NCBI GenBank assembly: GCA_946539855.1
Contig: CAMNHV010000006.1
Span: 26,584-90,583, forward strand
From: CAG-791 sp002449595
Lineage (GTDB): Bacteria > Bacillota > Clostridia > Lachnospirales > Lachnospiraceae
DNA length: 64,000 nt
Direction of reading: 5' to 3'
Shown: positions 53,002-61,839 of the stretch, one piece after another
How the letters are laid out: every line of letters starts with the position of its first letter
Numbering within the stretch: the first letter of the stretch is position 1
Notes under the pieces: model-generated
Database searches by the model: none
The model's input: the letters and a program-made list of their open reading frames with translations, nothing else
Told to the model about the DNA's origin: nothing
Translations under genes and position numbers: made by a program

Positions 53002-53886
53002 TTATTCTGCCGCATCTTTCTTCGTATCGTCCATCCGCCGGTGCGCGTAAATGTTGGCGATCGCGTCGATGTAGTGCAGGACCAGCCCGCCGTCCGCGCG
53101 AATTGCCTCGCCGTGGACGTAGCGGCTCTCGTCCGAGAGCAGGAAGAGCGCGATCTTCGCGATCTCCTCCGGCGTCCCGACGTGCCCGTCCGGGATCTTG
53201 TACTCGTATCCGTCGTAGAAGGTGGAGATGTCATTGCGGAACAGCTCGTCCTCGCCGCCGAGCGCGCCGGCCTCGATGAGGTTCAGCCGCACGCTCCCGC
53301 TCCCGAAGAAGATGCCTCCCTCGCGGATGAGGTTGCGCAGCGCGCCCATGTACATGCTGAAGAGCGGCGCGATGCCGGTCGGCTTTTCGTCGTGGATCGA
53401 CCCGAGAAAGACCATCGGCGTGCTCTCCTCCAGCGTCATGAGGTGGCAGCCGATCACCTTCGCTGCGGCGAACGCGGCGGTGATATCGCGGTCGATCATG
53501 CCGTCGACGTCCTCGACGGACAGGTCAGAAACTCTCTTCCGGATCACATCCGGGATCATGTTATAGAAAAGCCCTTCCAGCCTGCCATAGCGTTCGTCCG
53601 CGAGAATGCGGTCCACGAGAGCGCGGAGGTCTTCCTCGCTCGTGAAGTCGACGGGAATCAGGTCGGAAGTGGAGCTGGCGTTGTCTGTGCCGTAAGCGGA
53701 ATCGGCAGGTACCGTGCCGTGAGCAGAATCGGTGGAGTCCGCGTTGGCATCAGCCGCAGCCTTCGCTGTAGGCACACAGCACACAGGCTTTGCGCCTGCC
53801 GCAAGGAGGAGCTCCGCTGCCGCTTTTCCTACGGGCGTCGTTCCGTCCGCGATGAGAATGACTTTGTTCTTCAGGTCAGTGTTCAA
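53002..53886 (-). CDS. Degenerate short-chain dehydrogenase-like protein
   Basis: A 294-residue SDR-fold protein that has lost several catalytic features. The cofactor loop reads A-D-G-T-T-P-V-G (13-20) instead of T-G-x3-G-x-G; the N-N-A-G motif is Y-N-M-I (108-111); the catalytic Ser163 and Tyr179 remain, but the lysine four residues after the tyrosine is Leu183. The C-terminal SDR end is intact (P-E-E-I-A-K-I-A-L-F-L-L-S-D-E-S-R-Y-V-H-G, then D-G-G). A loop of about 35 residues rich in Ala/Asp/Ser (41-75), with D-S-A-H-G-T and D-S-A-Y-G-T as near repeats, is inserted after the second strand. It is the first gene of the operon and might act as a partner of the intact SDR. Confidence 0.8.
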   Translation of the reverse strand: MNTDLKNKVILIADGTTPVGKAAAELLLAAGAKPVCCVPTAKAAADANADSTDSAHGTVPADSAYGTDNASSTSDLIPVDFTSEEDLRALVDRILADERYGRLEGLFYNMIPDVIRKRVSDLSVEDVDGMIDRDITAAFAAAKVIGCHLMTLEESTPMVFLGSIHDEKPTGIAPLFSMYMGALRNLIREGGIFFGSGSVRLNLIEAGALGGEDELFRNDISTFYDGYEYKIPDGHVGTPEEIAKIALFLLSDESRYVHGEAIRADGGLVLHYIDAIANIYAHRRMDDTKKDAAE

Positions 53887-54198
53887 GTTGTCGTTTCCTC
53901 TGAGCTACAGTGATTTTGTAAACTGAAATGACATATATATAAATCCACAATATACCAATTTCAGGAATTGTGAAATACGGCTGGGGGCATTTTTGAAACG
54001 AAATTATCAGCGGAGTTTCGAAAACAATCTATAATCTGAGAGGGCATCCCGCGGCAGGAATAAGTGGGTACGCGAAAGGTGCCGGATGCGGTATTATTAG
54101 AGTACGGAAACGAAAGAAATAACCGCGGAACTCCCCGGCGGGGACCCGGATCTCACGGGTGCCGGCCGCGGCGGACTGCGGATCAACGGGGGCAGCTC
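53887..54198. other. Divergent intergenic region between the sugar-acid operon and malQ
   Basis: These 312 bases hold no gene I can support. The left half is AT-rich and carries an inverted repeat ATTTCA-N7-TGAAAT (53958-53976), which sits where an operator for the minus-strand operon would be expected, with TATATATA just beside it. TATAAT at 54030-54035 is a possible -10 box for malQ, but no -35 box is clear. The right half, the malQ leader, is GC-rich with small hairpins (CCCCG/CGGGG near 54135, ACCCG/CGGGT near 54147-54163). Confidence 0.5.
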
Positions 54199-55827
54199 AT
54201 GAAAGCAATGCGTAAGAGCGGGATCCTCCTTCCGGTGACAAGCCTGCCGTCCCCGAACGGCATCGGCTGCTTCTCGAAGGAGGCGTATGAATGGATCGAT
54301 TTTCTGAAAGAGGCGGGGCAGACCTACTGGCAGGTGCTTCCGCTCGGGCCGACGGGATACGGTGATTCGCCGTACCAGTCCTTTTCTACCTTTGCGGGCA
54401 ATCCGTACTTCATCGACCTGCAGGAGTTTGTGGACCGCGGCTGGCTGAAGAAGCGGGAAGTGTCGTCGACGGACTTCGGGGCGGACCCGATGTACGTGGA
54501 TTACGGGCAGATCTACAAGGTGCGGTTCCGCCTGCTGAAAAAGGCTTATGACCGGAGCCCTCTCGCGCTTCCGCAGGCCGGGGTGGCGGGCGCCGCGAAA
54601 GCGGCGAAGGCGGGAAGCGCTGCAAAAGCGGCGAAGACGGCTGAGGCGAAGGCCGCGAAATCAGGGAAAGCAGCTGAGACGGCAAAGGCAGCCGAGGCAG
54701 AGAATGCAGCGCTGCTGAAGGAATTCGAAGCCTTCATTGCTAAGAACACCGCGTGGCTCCCGGACTATGCCCTTTATTCTGCAATCAAGCACAAGCAGGG
54801 CGGCAGGAGCTACATCGAGTGGCCGGAGAAGCTCCGCCGGCGCGACGAGAAGGAACTCGCGAAGCAGCGGGAGAAGCTCGCGGACGAGATCCGCTTCTAC
54901 GAATTCCAGCAGTTCTTCTTCTCGCGGCAGTGGCTCGCGCTGAAGGCGTACGCGAACGAAAACGGCATCGACATCATCGGCGATGTCCCGATCTACGTGG
55001 CCTTCGACAGCGCGGACACCTGGGCGAGTCCGGAACTGTTCCAGCTGGATGAAAAGGGTTTCCCGACAGCCGTGGCCGGCTGCCCGCCGGACGCATTCTC
55101 CGCGACGGGCCAGCTTTGGGGCAACCCGCTCTACCGGTGGGATTACCACAAACAGACCGGCTACAGCTGGTGGATGCGCCGCCTGAGAAACTGTTTTACC
55201 TGGTACGACGTGCTCCGGATCGACCATTTCCGCGGGTTTGACGAGTATTACTCGATCCCCTTCGGAGATACCACCGCCGAGTTCGGCCACTGGGAGAAGG
55301 GGCCGGGCTATGACTTCATCGGCGCCGTGAAGAAGGAACTGAAGGACTGCCGGATCATCGCCGAGGACCTCGGATTCCTCACGCCGTCAGTGCTCCGCCT
55401 GCTGAAGCGGAGCGGCTTCCCGGGCATGAAGGTGCTGCAGTTCGCGTTTGACTCCCGCGAGGAGAGCGACTACCTGCCGCACAATTACGGGACGAACTGC
55501 GTGGTTTACACCGGGACGCACGACAACGAGACTATGCGCGGCTGGTGCAAGCTTGTGAGCCGCGGCGACTACGGTTTTGCGAAGCGGTATCTCGGATATG
55601 TGCCGCCGAAGACGCCGGAAGTGGCGTTCATCCGCAGCGCGATGGCGTCTGTCGCGGACACCTGCGTGATCCCGATCCAGGATTATCTGGGACTCGGGCA
55701 CGAGGCGCGCATCAACACGCCGTCCACGCTCGGTGACAACTGGATGTGGCGGCTGCAGCCGGGACAGCTGACGCCGGAACTCGCGGAGGAGATCCGCAGG
55801 ATGACGAAGCTGTATGGGAGACTGTGA
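54199..55827 (+). CDS. malQ: 4-alpha-glucanotransferase
   Basis: A 542-residue GH77 amylomaltase that transfers maltosyl units between alpha-1,4-glucans in maltose and glycogen metabolism. Visible motifs are S-Y-W-Q-V-L-P-L-G-P-T, D-S-P-Y-Q, the catalytic Asp in R-I-D-H-F-R-G, E-D-L-G, and the late T-G-T-H-D-N-E-T. The start at 54199 has GGGGGCAG upstream. Residues about 125-175 are a Lys/Ala-rich stretch (A-A-K-A-A-K-A repeats) inserted in a variable helical region that other MalQ proteins lack or have shorter; its composition is like the tail of the DUF6465 protein at 24597. It is the first gene of the glycoside group. Confidence 0.95.
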   Translation: MKAMRKSGILLPVTSLPSPNGIGCFSKEAYEWIDFLKEAGQTYWQVLPLGPTGYGDSPYQSFSTFAGNPYFIDLQEFVDRGWLKKREVSSTDFGADPMYVDYGQIYKVRFRLLKKAYDRSPLALPQAGVAGAAKAAKAGSAAKAAKTAEAKAAKSGKAAETAKAAEAENAALLKEFEAFIAKNTAWLPDYALYSAIKHKQGGRSYIEWPEKLRRRDEKELAKQREKLADEIRFYEFQQFFFSRQWLALKAYANENGIDIIGDVPIYVAFDSADTWASPELFQLDEKGFPTAVAGCPPDAFSATGQLWGNPLYRWDYHKQTGYSWWMRRLRNCFTWYDVLRIDHFRGFDEYYSIPFGDTTAEFGHWEKGPGYDFIGAVKKELKDCRIIAEDLGFLTPSVLRLLKRSGFPGMKVLQFAFDSREESDYLPHNYGTNCVVYTGTHDNETMRGWCKLVSRGDYGFAKRYLGYVPPKTPEVAFIRSAMASVADTCVIPIQDYLGLGHEARINTPSTLGDNWMWRLQPGQLTPELAEEIRRMTKLYGRL

Positions 55828-55943
55828 CGGCTGAGATAAGCAAATAACCTGAAAAACACAGCGACTATAAATGAACAGCCCGGCAGCGGGTGGAAGAATA
55901 AACGAAACGCCCCAGAAATGGGAGCGAAAGCGGAGGAATTGAA

Positions 55944-57230
55944 ATGGGCTTCAAAAACGATTTCATGTGGGGCGCCGCGAGCGCGGCATATCAGCTGGAG
56001 GGCGGCTACCTCGACGACGGCAAGGGCCTGGGCATCTGGGACGCGCTGTCTGAGGGACACATCGCGTACGGCGACAACGGCAACGTCTCCACCGACCACT
56101 ATCACAAGTACAAAGAGGACGTCGCGCTGATGAAACAGCTCGGGCTGAAGGCGTACCGCTTCTCCGTGAGCTGGCCGCGCGTGATCCCGCAGGAAGGCGT
56201 CGTCAATGAGAAAGGACTGCAGTTCTACCTGAACCTGATCGACGAGCTGAAGGCTGCCGGCATCGAGCCGATGGTCACCGTGTTCCACTGGAACCTGCCG
56301 ATGTGGGCTCACGAAAAAGGCGGCTGGAAGTGGGACGGCATCGCCGATGCCTTCGCGGAATATACTAAGGTCCTCGCGGAAGCTTTCCGCGGCAAAGTGC
56401 GCTGGTGGATGACGCTCAACGAGCCCGCCTGCTTCGGCGGCCTCGGATATGAACGCGGCGAGCACGCGCCTTACGAAAAGAACACCCCGGAAGTCTGCGC
56501 GAAGGTGTACCGCAACATCCTTCTCTCGCACGGCAAGTGCGCGCAGGTGCTGCGGCAGTACGCGGGTGAGGACCTGAAGATCGGCATGGCGCTGTGCGGC
56601 AATATCTACCAGCCTGACACGGATGCGGCTGAGGACGTCGAGGCGGCGTACAGGCGCACGTTTGAGAGCTTCGAGAACGGCCCGTTCAGCTACGGCCTGT
56701 GGGGCGAAGCCGCGTACGGCGGAAAGATCCCGGAGATGCTGAAAGACGAAGTCTCCGAGGAGGATATGAAGACGATCTTCCAGCCGCTGGACTTTTTCGG
56801 CTTCAATATCTACAACGTGGTGGTGAAGGATTATCCCGGCATCCCGCGCACGATGATGGACTGGCCGATCACGCCGGATGCGATCTACTGGGCGGTCAAA
56901 TTCTTCGAAAAACGTTATGGCCTGCCGATCGTCGTCACGGAAAACGGCATGGCAAACAGCGACCTTGTGACGCCGGACGGCAAGGTGCACGACCCGCAGC
57001 GGATCGAGTACCTCCGCAGCTACCTGAGCGGCATGAAGCGCGCCGTGGAAGAGGGTGTGAACGTCATCGGATACATGTACTGGTCGATCATGGACAACCT
57101 CGAGTGGAGCTTCGGCTACACCAGGAGATTCGGCATCATTTGGGTCGACTACCGCACGCTTGAGAGGATCCCGAAGGATTCCGCTTATTACTACGCGGAC
57201 ATCATCAGGACGAACGGGGCGGATCTTTGA
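55944..57230 (+). CDS. Glycoside hydrolase family 1 beta-glucosidase
   Basis: A 428-residue retaining beta-glycosidase. The acid/base glutamate is Glu160 in T-L-N-E-P and the nucleophile Glu333 in V-T-E-N-G-M. The N-terminal F-x-W-G-A-A-S-A-A-Y-Q-L-E-G is the family start, and the closing D-N-L-E-W-S-F-G-Y is intact. There is no sign of the phosphate-binding Ser/Lys/Tyr set of 6-phospho enzymes, so it probably acts on unphosphorylated cellobiose-like sugars. No signal peptide is present, so it is cytoplasmic. GGAGG lies before the start. Its stop overlaps the next gene. Confidence 0.94.
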   Translation: MGFKNDFMWGAASAAYQLEGGYLDDGKGLGIWDALSEGHIAYGDNGNVSTDHYHKYKEDVALMKQLGLKAYRFSVSWPRVIPQEGVVNEKGLQFYLNLIDELKAAGIEPMVTVFHWNLPMWAHEKGGWKWDGIADAFAEYTKVLAEAFRGKVRWWMTLNEPACFGGLGYERGEHAPYEKNTPEVCAKVYRNILLSHGKCAQVLRQYAGEDLKIGMALCGNIYQPDTDAAEDVEAAYRRTFESFENGPFSYGLWGEAAYGGKIPEMLKDEVSEEDMKTIFQPLDFFGFNIYNVVVKDYPGIPRTMMDWPITPDAIYWAVKFFEKRYGLPIVVTENGMANSDLVTPDGKVHDPQRIEYLRSYLSGMKRAVEEGVNVIGYMYWSIMDNLEWSFGYTRRFGIIWVDYRTLERIPKDSAYYYADIIRTNGADL

Positions 57231-58180
57231 TCCGTGTCGATCTCGTCACCGGCTTCCTCGGGAGCGGCAAGACGACGTTTCTGCGGCATTATGCAAGGTA
57301 TCTGACGAATCTCGGGGAAAAGGTCTGCATCCTCGAAAACGACTACGGCGCCATCAACGTTGACCGGCTCCTCCTCCAGGATCTGGAGGGGGACCGCTGC
57401 AGCGTCGAGATGATCGTCGGCGGGGACGGGCCCGAGGCGCACCGGAGGCGGCTGAAGACCAAGCTCATCGCTATGGCGATGCTGGGGTACGACCGCGTCG
57501 TGGTCGAGCCTTCCGGCGTCTATGACGTTGATGAGTTTTTCGACATTCTGTACGAGGAGCCGCTGGACCGGTGGTACGAGACGGGCAGCGTGATCGCGGT
57601 CGTGCCGGCGGATGCGGGCGGGACTGCGGATATGAGTGCTGGCGGAGCCGCGCGCGAGTACTTCCTCATGGCGCAGGCTGCGGCAGCAGGGTGCGTGCTT
57701 TTCAGTCGTGTGCAGGAGTGCTCCGAGGAGCAGATCGAAGCGGCGGAGGAGTACCTGCAGTCGCTCCTTGCGAAATATCACTGCGCGCATGAGCTGCGCT
57801 TCCTCGCGAAGGACTGGAACGACCTGACGCAGGATGACTTTGCGATGCTTTCCTCCTGCGGCTACCGGCACGCGGACCACGTGAAGATCCCGGCCGAGGA
57901 GCTCGGCGGGTATGAGAGCCATTTCTACTTTCATCCGGTGCTCTCGCGGGAGCAGCTGGCTGGAGCGGTGGGAAAAGCCTTTTCCGACCCCTCATGCGGA
58001 AAGATCCTGCGGATCAAGGGATGCATTCGCGAGGGTGCAGACAGCGCCGCGCCGCAGTGGCTCTCCTTCAACGCGACCGCGCAGAAGACGGAGCTGCAGC
58101 CCGTGGCGAACGGACAGGAGGTCGTGATCATCATCGGCGAGGGCCTGCATCCGGAGGCGCTGGACCGGTATTTCAAGTGA
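57227..58180 (+). CDS. COG0523 (CobW/YjiA-like) GTPase without the CxCC metal site
   Basis: A 317-residue P-loop GTPase of the CobW/YjiA family, whose members usually insert or deliver metals. The Walker A loop is G-F-L-G-S-G-K-T-T (residues 9-17), with E-N-D-Y-G-A-I-N-V-D and the E-P-S-G-V-Y-D switch region. The family's C-x-C-C zinc motif, which normally comes between these two, is replaced by V-G-G-D-G, so classical metal binding there is unlikely. The C-terminal CobW domain is short. It starts with TTG, overlapping the GH1 stop codon (TTGA), so it is translationally coupled to the glucosidase. Confidence 0.82.
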   Translation: MIRVDLVTGFLGSGKTTFLRHYARYLTNLGEKVCILENDYGAINVDRLLLQDLEGDRCSVEMIVGGDGPEAHRRRLKTKLIAMAMLGYDRVVVEPSGVYDVDEFFDILYEEPLDRWYETGSVIAVVPADAGGTADMSAGGAAREYFLMAQAAAAGCVLFSRVQECSEEQIEAAEEYLQSLLAKYHCAHELRFLAKDWNDLTQDDFAMLSSCGYRHADHVKIPAEELGGYESHFYFHPVLSREQLAGAVGKAFSDPSCGKILRIKGCIREGADSAAPQWLSFNATAQKTELQPVANGQEVVIIIGEGLHPEALDRYFK

Positions 58181-58222
58181 TCTCATGAGCTTTCAGTGCG
58201 CTGCGGGGCGCTTAGTTATTGT

Positions 58223-59683
58223 ATGGGCATCATATTCCATGTTGATGTGAATTCTGCTTTTCTCTCCTGGAGCGCGCTGCAGCGGCTGCAGGAGGATCCG
58301 CATGCCGTCGACCTGCGCACGATCCCGTCCGCGGTGGGCGGCGACGTCGCGACGCGGCACGGCATCATCACGGCCAAGTCGATCCCTGCGAAGAAGTTCG
58401 GCGTCCAGACCGGGGAGCCGGTCGTGAAGGCACTGCAGAAATGCCCGGATCTCGTTCTTGTCAGATCTGATTTTGCAGTCTACCGCAGCTATTCGAAACA
58501 GTTCATCTCAATTCTCCATGAATATACGGATATCGTGCAGCAGGTTTCGATCGACGAGGCCTATCTCGACGTGACGCAGATCGTGCGGCAGAGGGTGGAA
58601 GAGAGCATCGTGCCGGGGGAGACCGGCGGAGAGATGCCCGGCCGGCAGACGCAAGGGGACGCGTCAGTGAGTGAGACTGCAGAGCGGGAGGCGGCGCTGA
58701 AGCTGGCGGCGGAGATCCGCGACGCGGTGCGGACGCGCCTCGGATTCACAGTCAACGTCGGCATCTCGAACGTCAAGATCCTCGCGAAGATGGCGAGCGA
58801 CTTCCGGAAGCCGGACCTCACGCACACGCTTTATCCGGAGGAGATCGGAGAGAAAATGTGGCCGCTCCCGATTGGAGAACTGCACGGCTGCGGCGAGAAG
58901 ACGGCGCAGAAGCTGGAACTGCTCGGGATCCTCACGATCGGCGACGCCGCCCGCACGGATAAAGCACTGCTGCAGGCGAATCTCGGCCAGAAAGCCGGGG
59001 AGTACATCTGGAACAGCGCGAACGGCATCGGCAGCAGCACGGTCCACACCGAGGAGGAGAAAGCCAAGAGCTACTCCAACGAGACGACGACTTCGGAGGA
59101 CATCACTGCGGACAATTATGAAGAGAAGGCACCCGAGATCGTGCGCAAGCTCTCGGCGCGCGTCGCACAGCGTCTGCAAAAGGACAGCGCGCGCGGCACG
59201 ACGGTCTTCGTCAGCGTCAAGACGGACGATTTCCGCAGGCGCTCCCGGCAGACGGCGGTCCTCAGCGCGACGAATGACGAAGAGCGGATCTTTGCCGCTG
59301 CACAGGATCTCTTGCGACACTTGCTTTTCGATGGGGGAATCTTCGACGAAGGGCACGGGATCCGGCTCATCGGCGTCGGCGTCACCGGTCTGGAAGAAGG
59401 AGAGTATCGGCAGGAGGATCTGTTCGAGTGGCTGCGGGCGAACGCAGTCAGCAGCGCCTCCGCGGATGACGGACAGAGGACTGAGGAACTGAAACCTGAG
59501 GAATCAGAGACCGCGGAACCGGAAATAGAAGAACCGGAGACCGGGGAGTCGGAATTTGAGGAACCAGAAATTGAAGAAACGGAACAGAAGGCCCCTGCGA
59601 AACAGGAAAAACTGGAACAGATGATGTCCCGCATCCGGCAGAAATTCGGGGAGAACAGCATAAGAAAGGGAGCCGAGGAATGA
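58223..59683 (+). CDS. dinB: Y-family DNA polymerase (Pol IV/DinB-like)
   Basis: A 486-residue translesion polymerase. The first catalytic Asp is in F-H-V-D-V-N-S-A-F (Asp8) and the acidic pair in S-I-D-E-A-Y-L-D; a helix-hairpin-helix thumb (L-H-G-C-G-E-K-T-A-Q-K-L) and a little-finger domain follow. The ATG at 58223 is preferred; a GTG at 58196 would add nine residues. An Arg/Gly-rich loop (about 132-155) extends the palm. Residues about 418-465 are a Glu/Pro-rich repeat region (E-P-E-I-E-E-P-E type) placed before the last conserved segment M-M-S-R-I-R-Q-K-F-G. Its place between carbohydrate genes is odd; no SOS box was recognised upstream. Confidence 0.9.
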   Translation: MGIIFHVDVNSAFLSWSALQRLQEDPHAVDLRTIPSAVGGDVATRHGIITAKSIPAKKFGVQTGEPVVKALQKCPDLVLVRSDFAVYRSYSKQFISILHEYTDIVQQVSIDEAYLDVTQIVRQRVEESIVPGETGGEMPGRQTQGDASVSETAEREAALKLAAEIRDAVRTRLGFTVNVGISNVKILAKMASDFRKPDLTHTLYPEEIGEKMWPLPIGELHGCGEKTAQKLELLGILTIGDAARTDKALLQANLGQKAGEYIWNSANGIGSSTVHTEEEKAKSYSNETTTSEDITADNYEEKAPEIVRKLSARVAQRLQKDSARGTTVFVSVKTDDFRRRSRQTAVLSATNDEERIFAAAQDLLRHLLFDGGIFDEGHGIRLIGVGVTGLEEGEYRQEDLFEWLRANAVSSASADDGQRTEELKPEESETAEPEIEEPETGESEFEEPEIEETEQKAPAKQEKLEQMMSRIRQKFGENSIRKGAEE

Positions 59684-59711
59684 TCCCGGCAGCGGAATCG
59701 GAGGAAAGAGA

Positions 59712-61772
59712 ATGAACACACAGAACTATCAGTGGAACAGCATGACAATGGGCACCTGCTACTACCCGGAGCACTGGGACAAAAAGCTCTGGGAGAGCGA
59801 CCTGGACCGGATGCTGGACGCCGGCATCAGCGTGATCCGCATTGCGGAATTTGCGTGGACGATCATGGAACCGGAAGAAGGACGGTACGACTTCTCCTTC
59901 TTTGACGAGTTTCTTGATCTCTGTGAGAAAAAGGGTATGAACGTCATCTTCTGCACTCCGACCGCGACGCCGCCGGCGTGGCTCACGGAGAAGTACCCGG
60001 AGACGCTGAATGCGAGAAAGGACGGCGTGATGCTCCGCCACGGCGGGAGGAGGCACTACAACTACAATTCCCCGAAGTATCGGGAACTCTGCACGGCTCT
60101 CATAGAGAGGGAGGCACAGCATTACGGGCAGCATCCGGCGATCATCGGCTGGCAGATCGACAATGAGCTCAACTGCGAGACGAACGAGTTTTACTCCGAG
60201 GCGGACACGGCGGCGTTTCGCGTCTTCCTGCAGAAGAAATACGGCACGCTGAACGCGCTGAATGAGGCATGGGGCGCCGTGTTCTGGAACCAGACATACA
60301 CGGACTGGCAGCAGGTCTACGTTCCGCGCCCGGGCAACACGGGAGCGGTCAATCCGCACCAGCACCTCGATTACATCCGCTTCATCTCGGAGAGCGCCGT
60401 CTGCTTCTGCGACATGCAGGCGCAGATCCTCCGGAAATACAAAAAGCCCGGAGACTTCATTACGACGAACGGCATGTTCGGGCACCTCGACAATCACAGA
60501 ATGGCGGGCGAGTGCCTTGATTTCTACACTTATGATTCTTATCCCGATTTCGGGTTAGCATTGGATCGCGACCCGAAGACCGCGAAGGACCTGAACGACA
60601 GAAAGTGGACGAAGAACCTGACGGAGGTCCGCTCGATCTGCCCGCACTTCGGCATTATGGAGCAGCAGTCCGGCGGAAACGGCTGGACGACCCGCATGGA
60701 AGCGCCTGCGCCGCGGCCGGGACAGCTCACGCTGTGGGCGATGCAGAGCGTCGCGCAGGGTGCGGATTTCGTGTCGTTCTTCCGCTGGCGCACCGCGGTG
60801 TTCGGAACGGAGATCTACTGGCACGGAATTCTGGACTACGACAGCAGGGACAACCGGAAGCTGGCGGAAGTCAAGGAACTCCACAATAAACTGAGAGCAT
60901 TGGAGCCGGTCTGCGGAGCGGAGAATACGGCTGCATTCGGCGTACTGGATGATTACGACAATCTTTGGGACGCGGAAGTCGACGTGTGGCACGGGCGGTT
61001 TGCCTGGGCGAGCGATCTGGAGATCTTCGCGGCGTCGGAACTGACGCACACACCTTATGACAAGATTTATCTGAGGAACAATACGTCTGCGGAAGATTTG
61101 AGGAAGTATTCTGTCCTTTTCTACCCGCATCCCGTCATCATGACAGAAGAACGCGCAGCGCTGCTGAAGAACTACGTCTCGGAGGGCGGCACGCTGGTCG
61201 TCGGCTGCAGGGCCGGTCTCAAGGATGAGCACGGGCACTGCGTGATGATGCCGCAGCCGGGCCTTCTCGCGGAGCTCACCGGGACAGACGTCAGGGACTT
61301 CACTTTTGCTTCCGGGGCGGAGGAGCCGGTGACGGCGCGGATGACTGGTTCCGGGCAGACTGCGCATATTCCGATGCCGGTCTACAATGACGTCATCACT
61401 CCGCTCGAGGGAACACAGGTGCTCGCGACCTACGACAACAGTTATTACGCCGGCGAAGCAGCGCTCACAGAGCATGCCGTCGGGAGAGGACGCGTCCTTC
61501 ATCTGGGCAGCGCCTTCAGCAGGGAGAACACGGAGGCGATCCTCCGGTACCTTGGCATCTTATCTCCGTTCGCGGAGCTGGTCACGGCCGACCCGGAGAT
61601 CGAGCTCGTGATGCGGGAGAAGGATGGACGGAAGTTCCTGTTCATCCTGAACTTCGCCGCGGCAGAGAAGAAGTACTCCCTGAAGAAAGAGATGCGCCGG
61701 ATGTACGACGGCGCGGCGGAGTCCGGAGATCTGGTCCTTCCGCCGTTCGGCACGATGGTTTATGAGGTTTAA
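59712..61772 (+). CDS. Glycoside hydrolase family 42 beta-galactosidase
   Basis: A 686-residue GH42 enzyme with the three usual parts: a TIM barrel, a trimerisation domain and a C-terminal beta domain. The acid/base glutamate is Glu152 in I-D-N-E-L-N and the nucleophile Glu317 in I-M-E-Q-Q-S-G; the opening G-T-C-Y-Y-P-E-H-W and M-E-P-E-E-G-R-Y-D-F are family hallmarks. It has no signal peptide, so it acts on imported galactosides. The start has GGAGG. It is 28 bases after the polymerase gene. Confidence 0.95.
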   Translation: MNTQNYQWNSMTMGTCYYPEHWDKKLWESDLDRMLDAGISVIRIAEFAWTIMEPEEGRYDFSFFDEFLDLCEKKGMNVIFCTPTATPPAWLTEKYPETLNARKDGVMLRHGGRRHYNYNSPKYRELCTALIEREAQHYGQHPAIIGWQIDNELNCETNEFYSEADTAAFRVFLQKKYGTLNALNEAWGAVFWNQTYTDWQQVYVPRPGNTGAVNPHQHLDYIRFISESAVCFCDMQAQILRKYKKPGDFITTNGMFGHLDNHRMAGECLDFYTYDSYPDFGLALDRDPKTAKDLNDRKWTKNLTEVRSICPHFGIMEQQSGGNGWTTRMEAPAPRPGQLTLWAMQSVAQGADFVSFFRWRTAVFGTEIYWHGILDYDSRDNRKLAEVKELHNKLRALEPVCGAENTAAFGVLDDYDNLWDAEVDVWHGRFAWASDLEIFAASELTHTPYDKIYLRNNTSAEDLRKYSVLFYPHPVIMTEERAALLKNYVSEGGTLVVGCRAGLKDEHGHCVMMPQPGLLAELTGTDVRDFTFASGAEEPVTARMTGSGQTAHIPMPVYNDVITPLEGTQVLATYDNSYYAGEAALTEHAVGRGRVLHLGSAFSRENTEAILRYLGILSPFAELVTADPEIELVMREKDGRKFLFILNFAAAEKKYSLKKEMRRMYDGAAESGDLVLPPFGTMVYEV

Positions 61773-61839
61773 ATGCAACTGTCTGGAACCGCTTCGCTGA
61801 ACAGATGCGAATATAAGTACTGAAGAGAAAGGACAAGCT

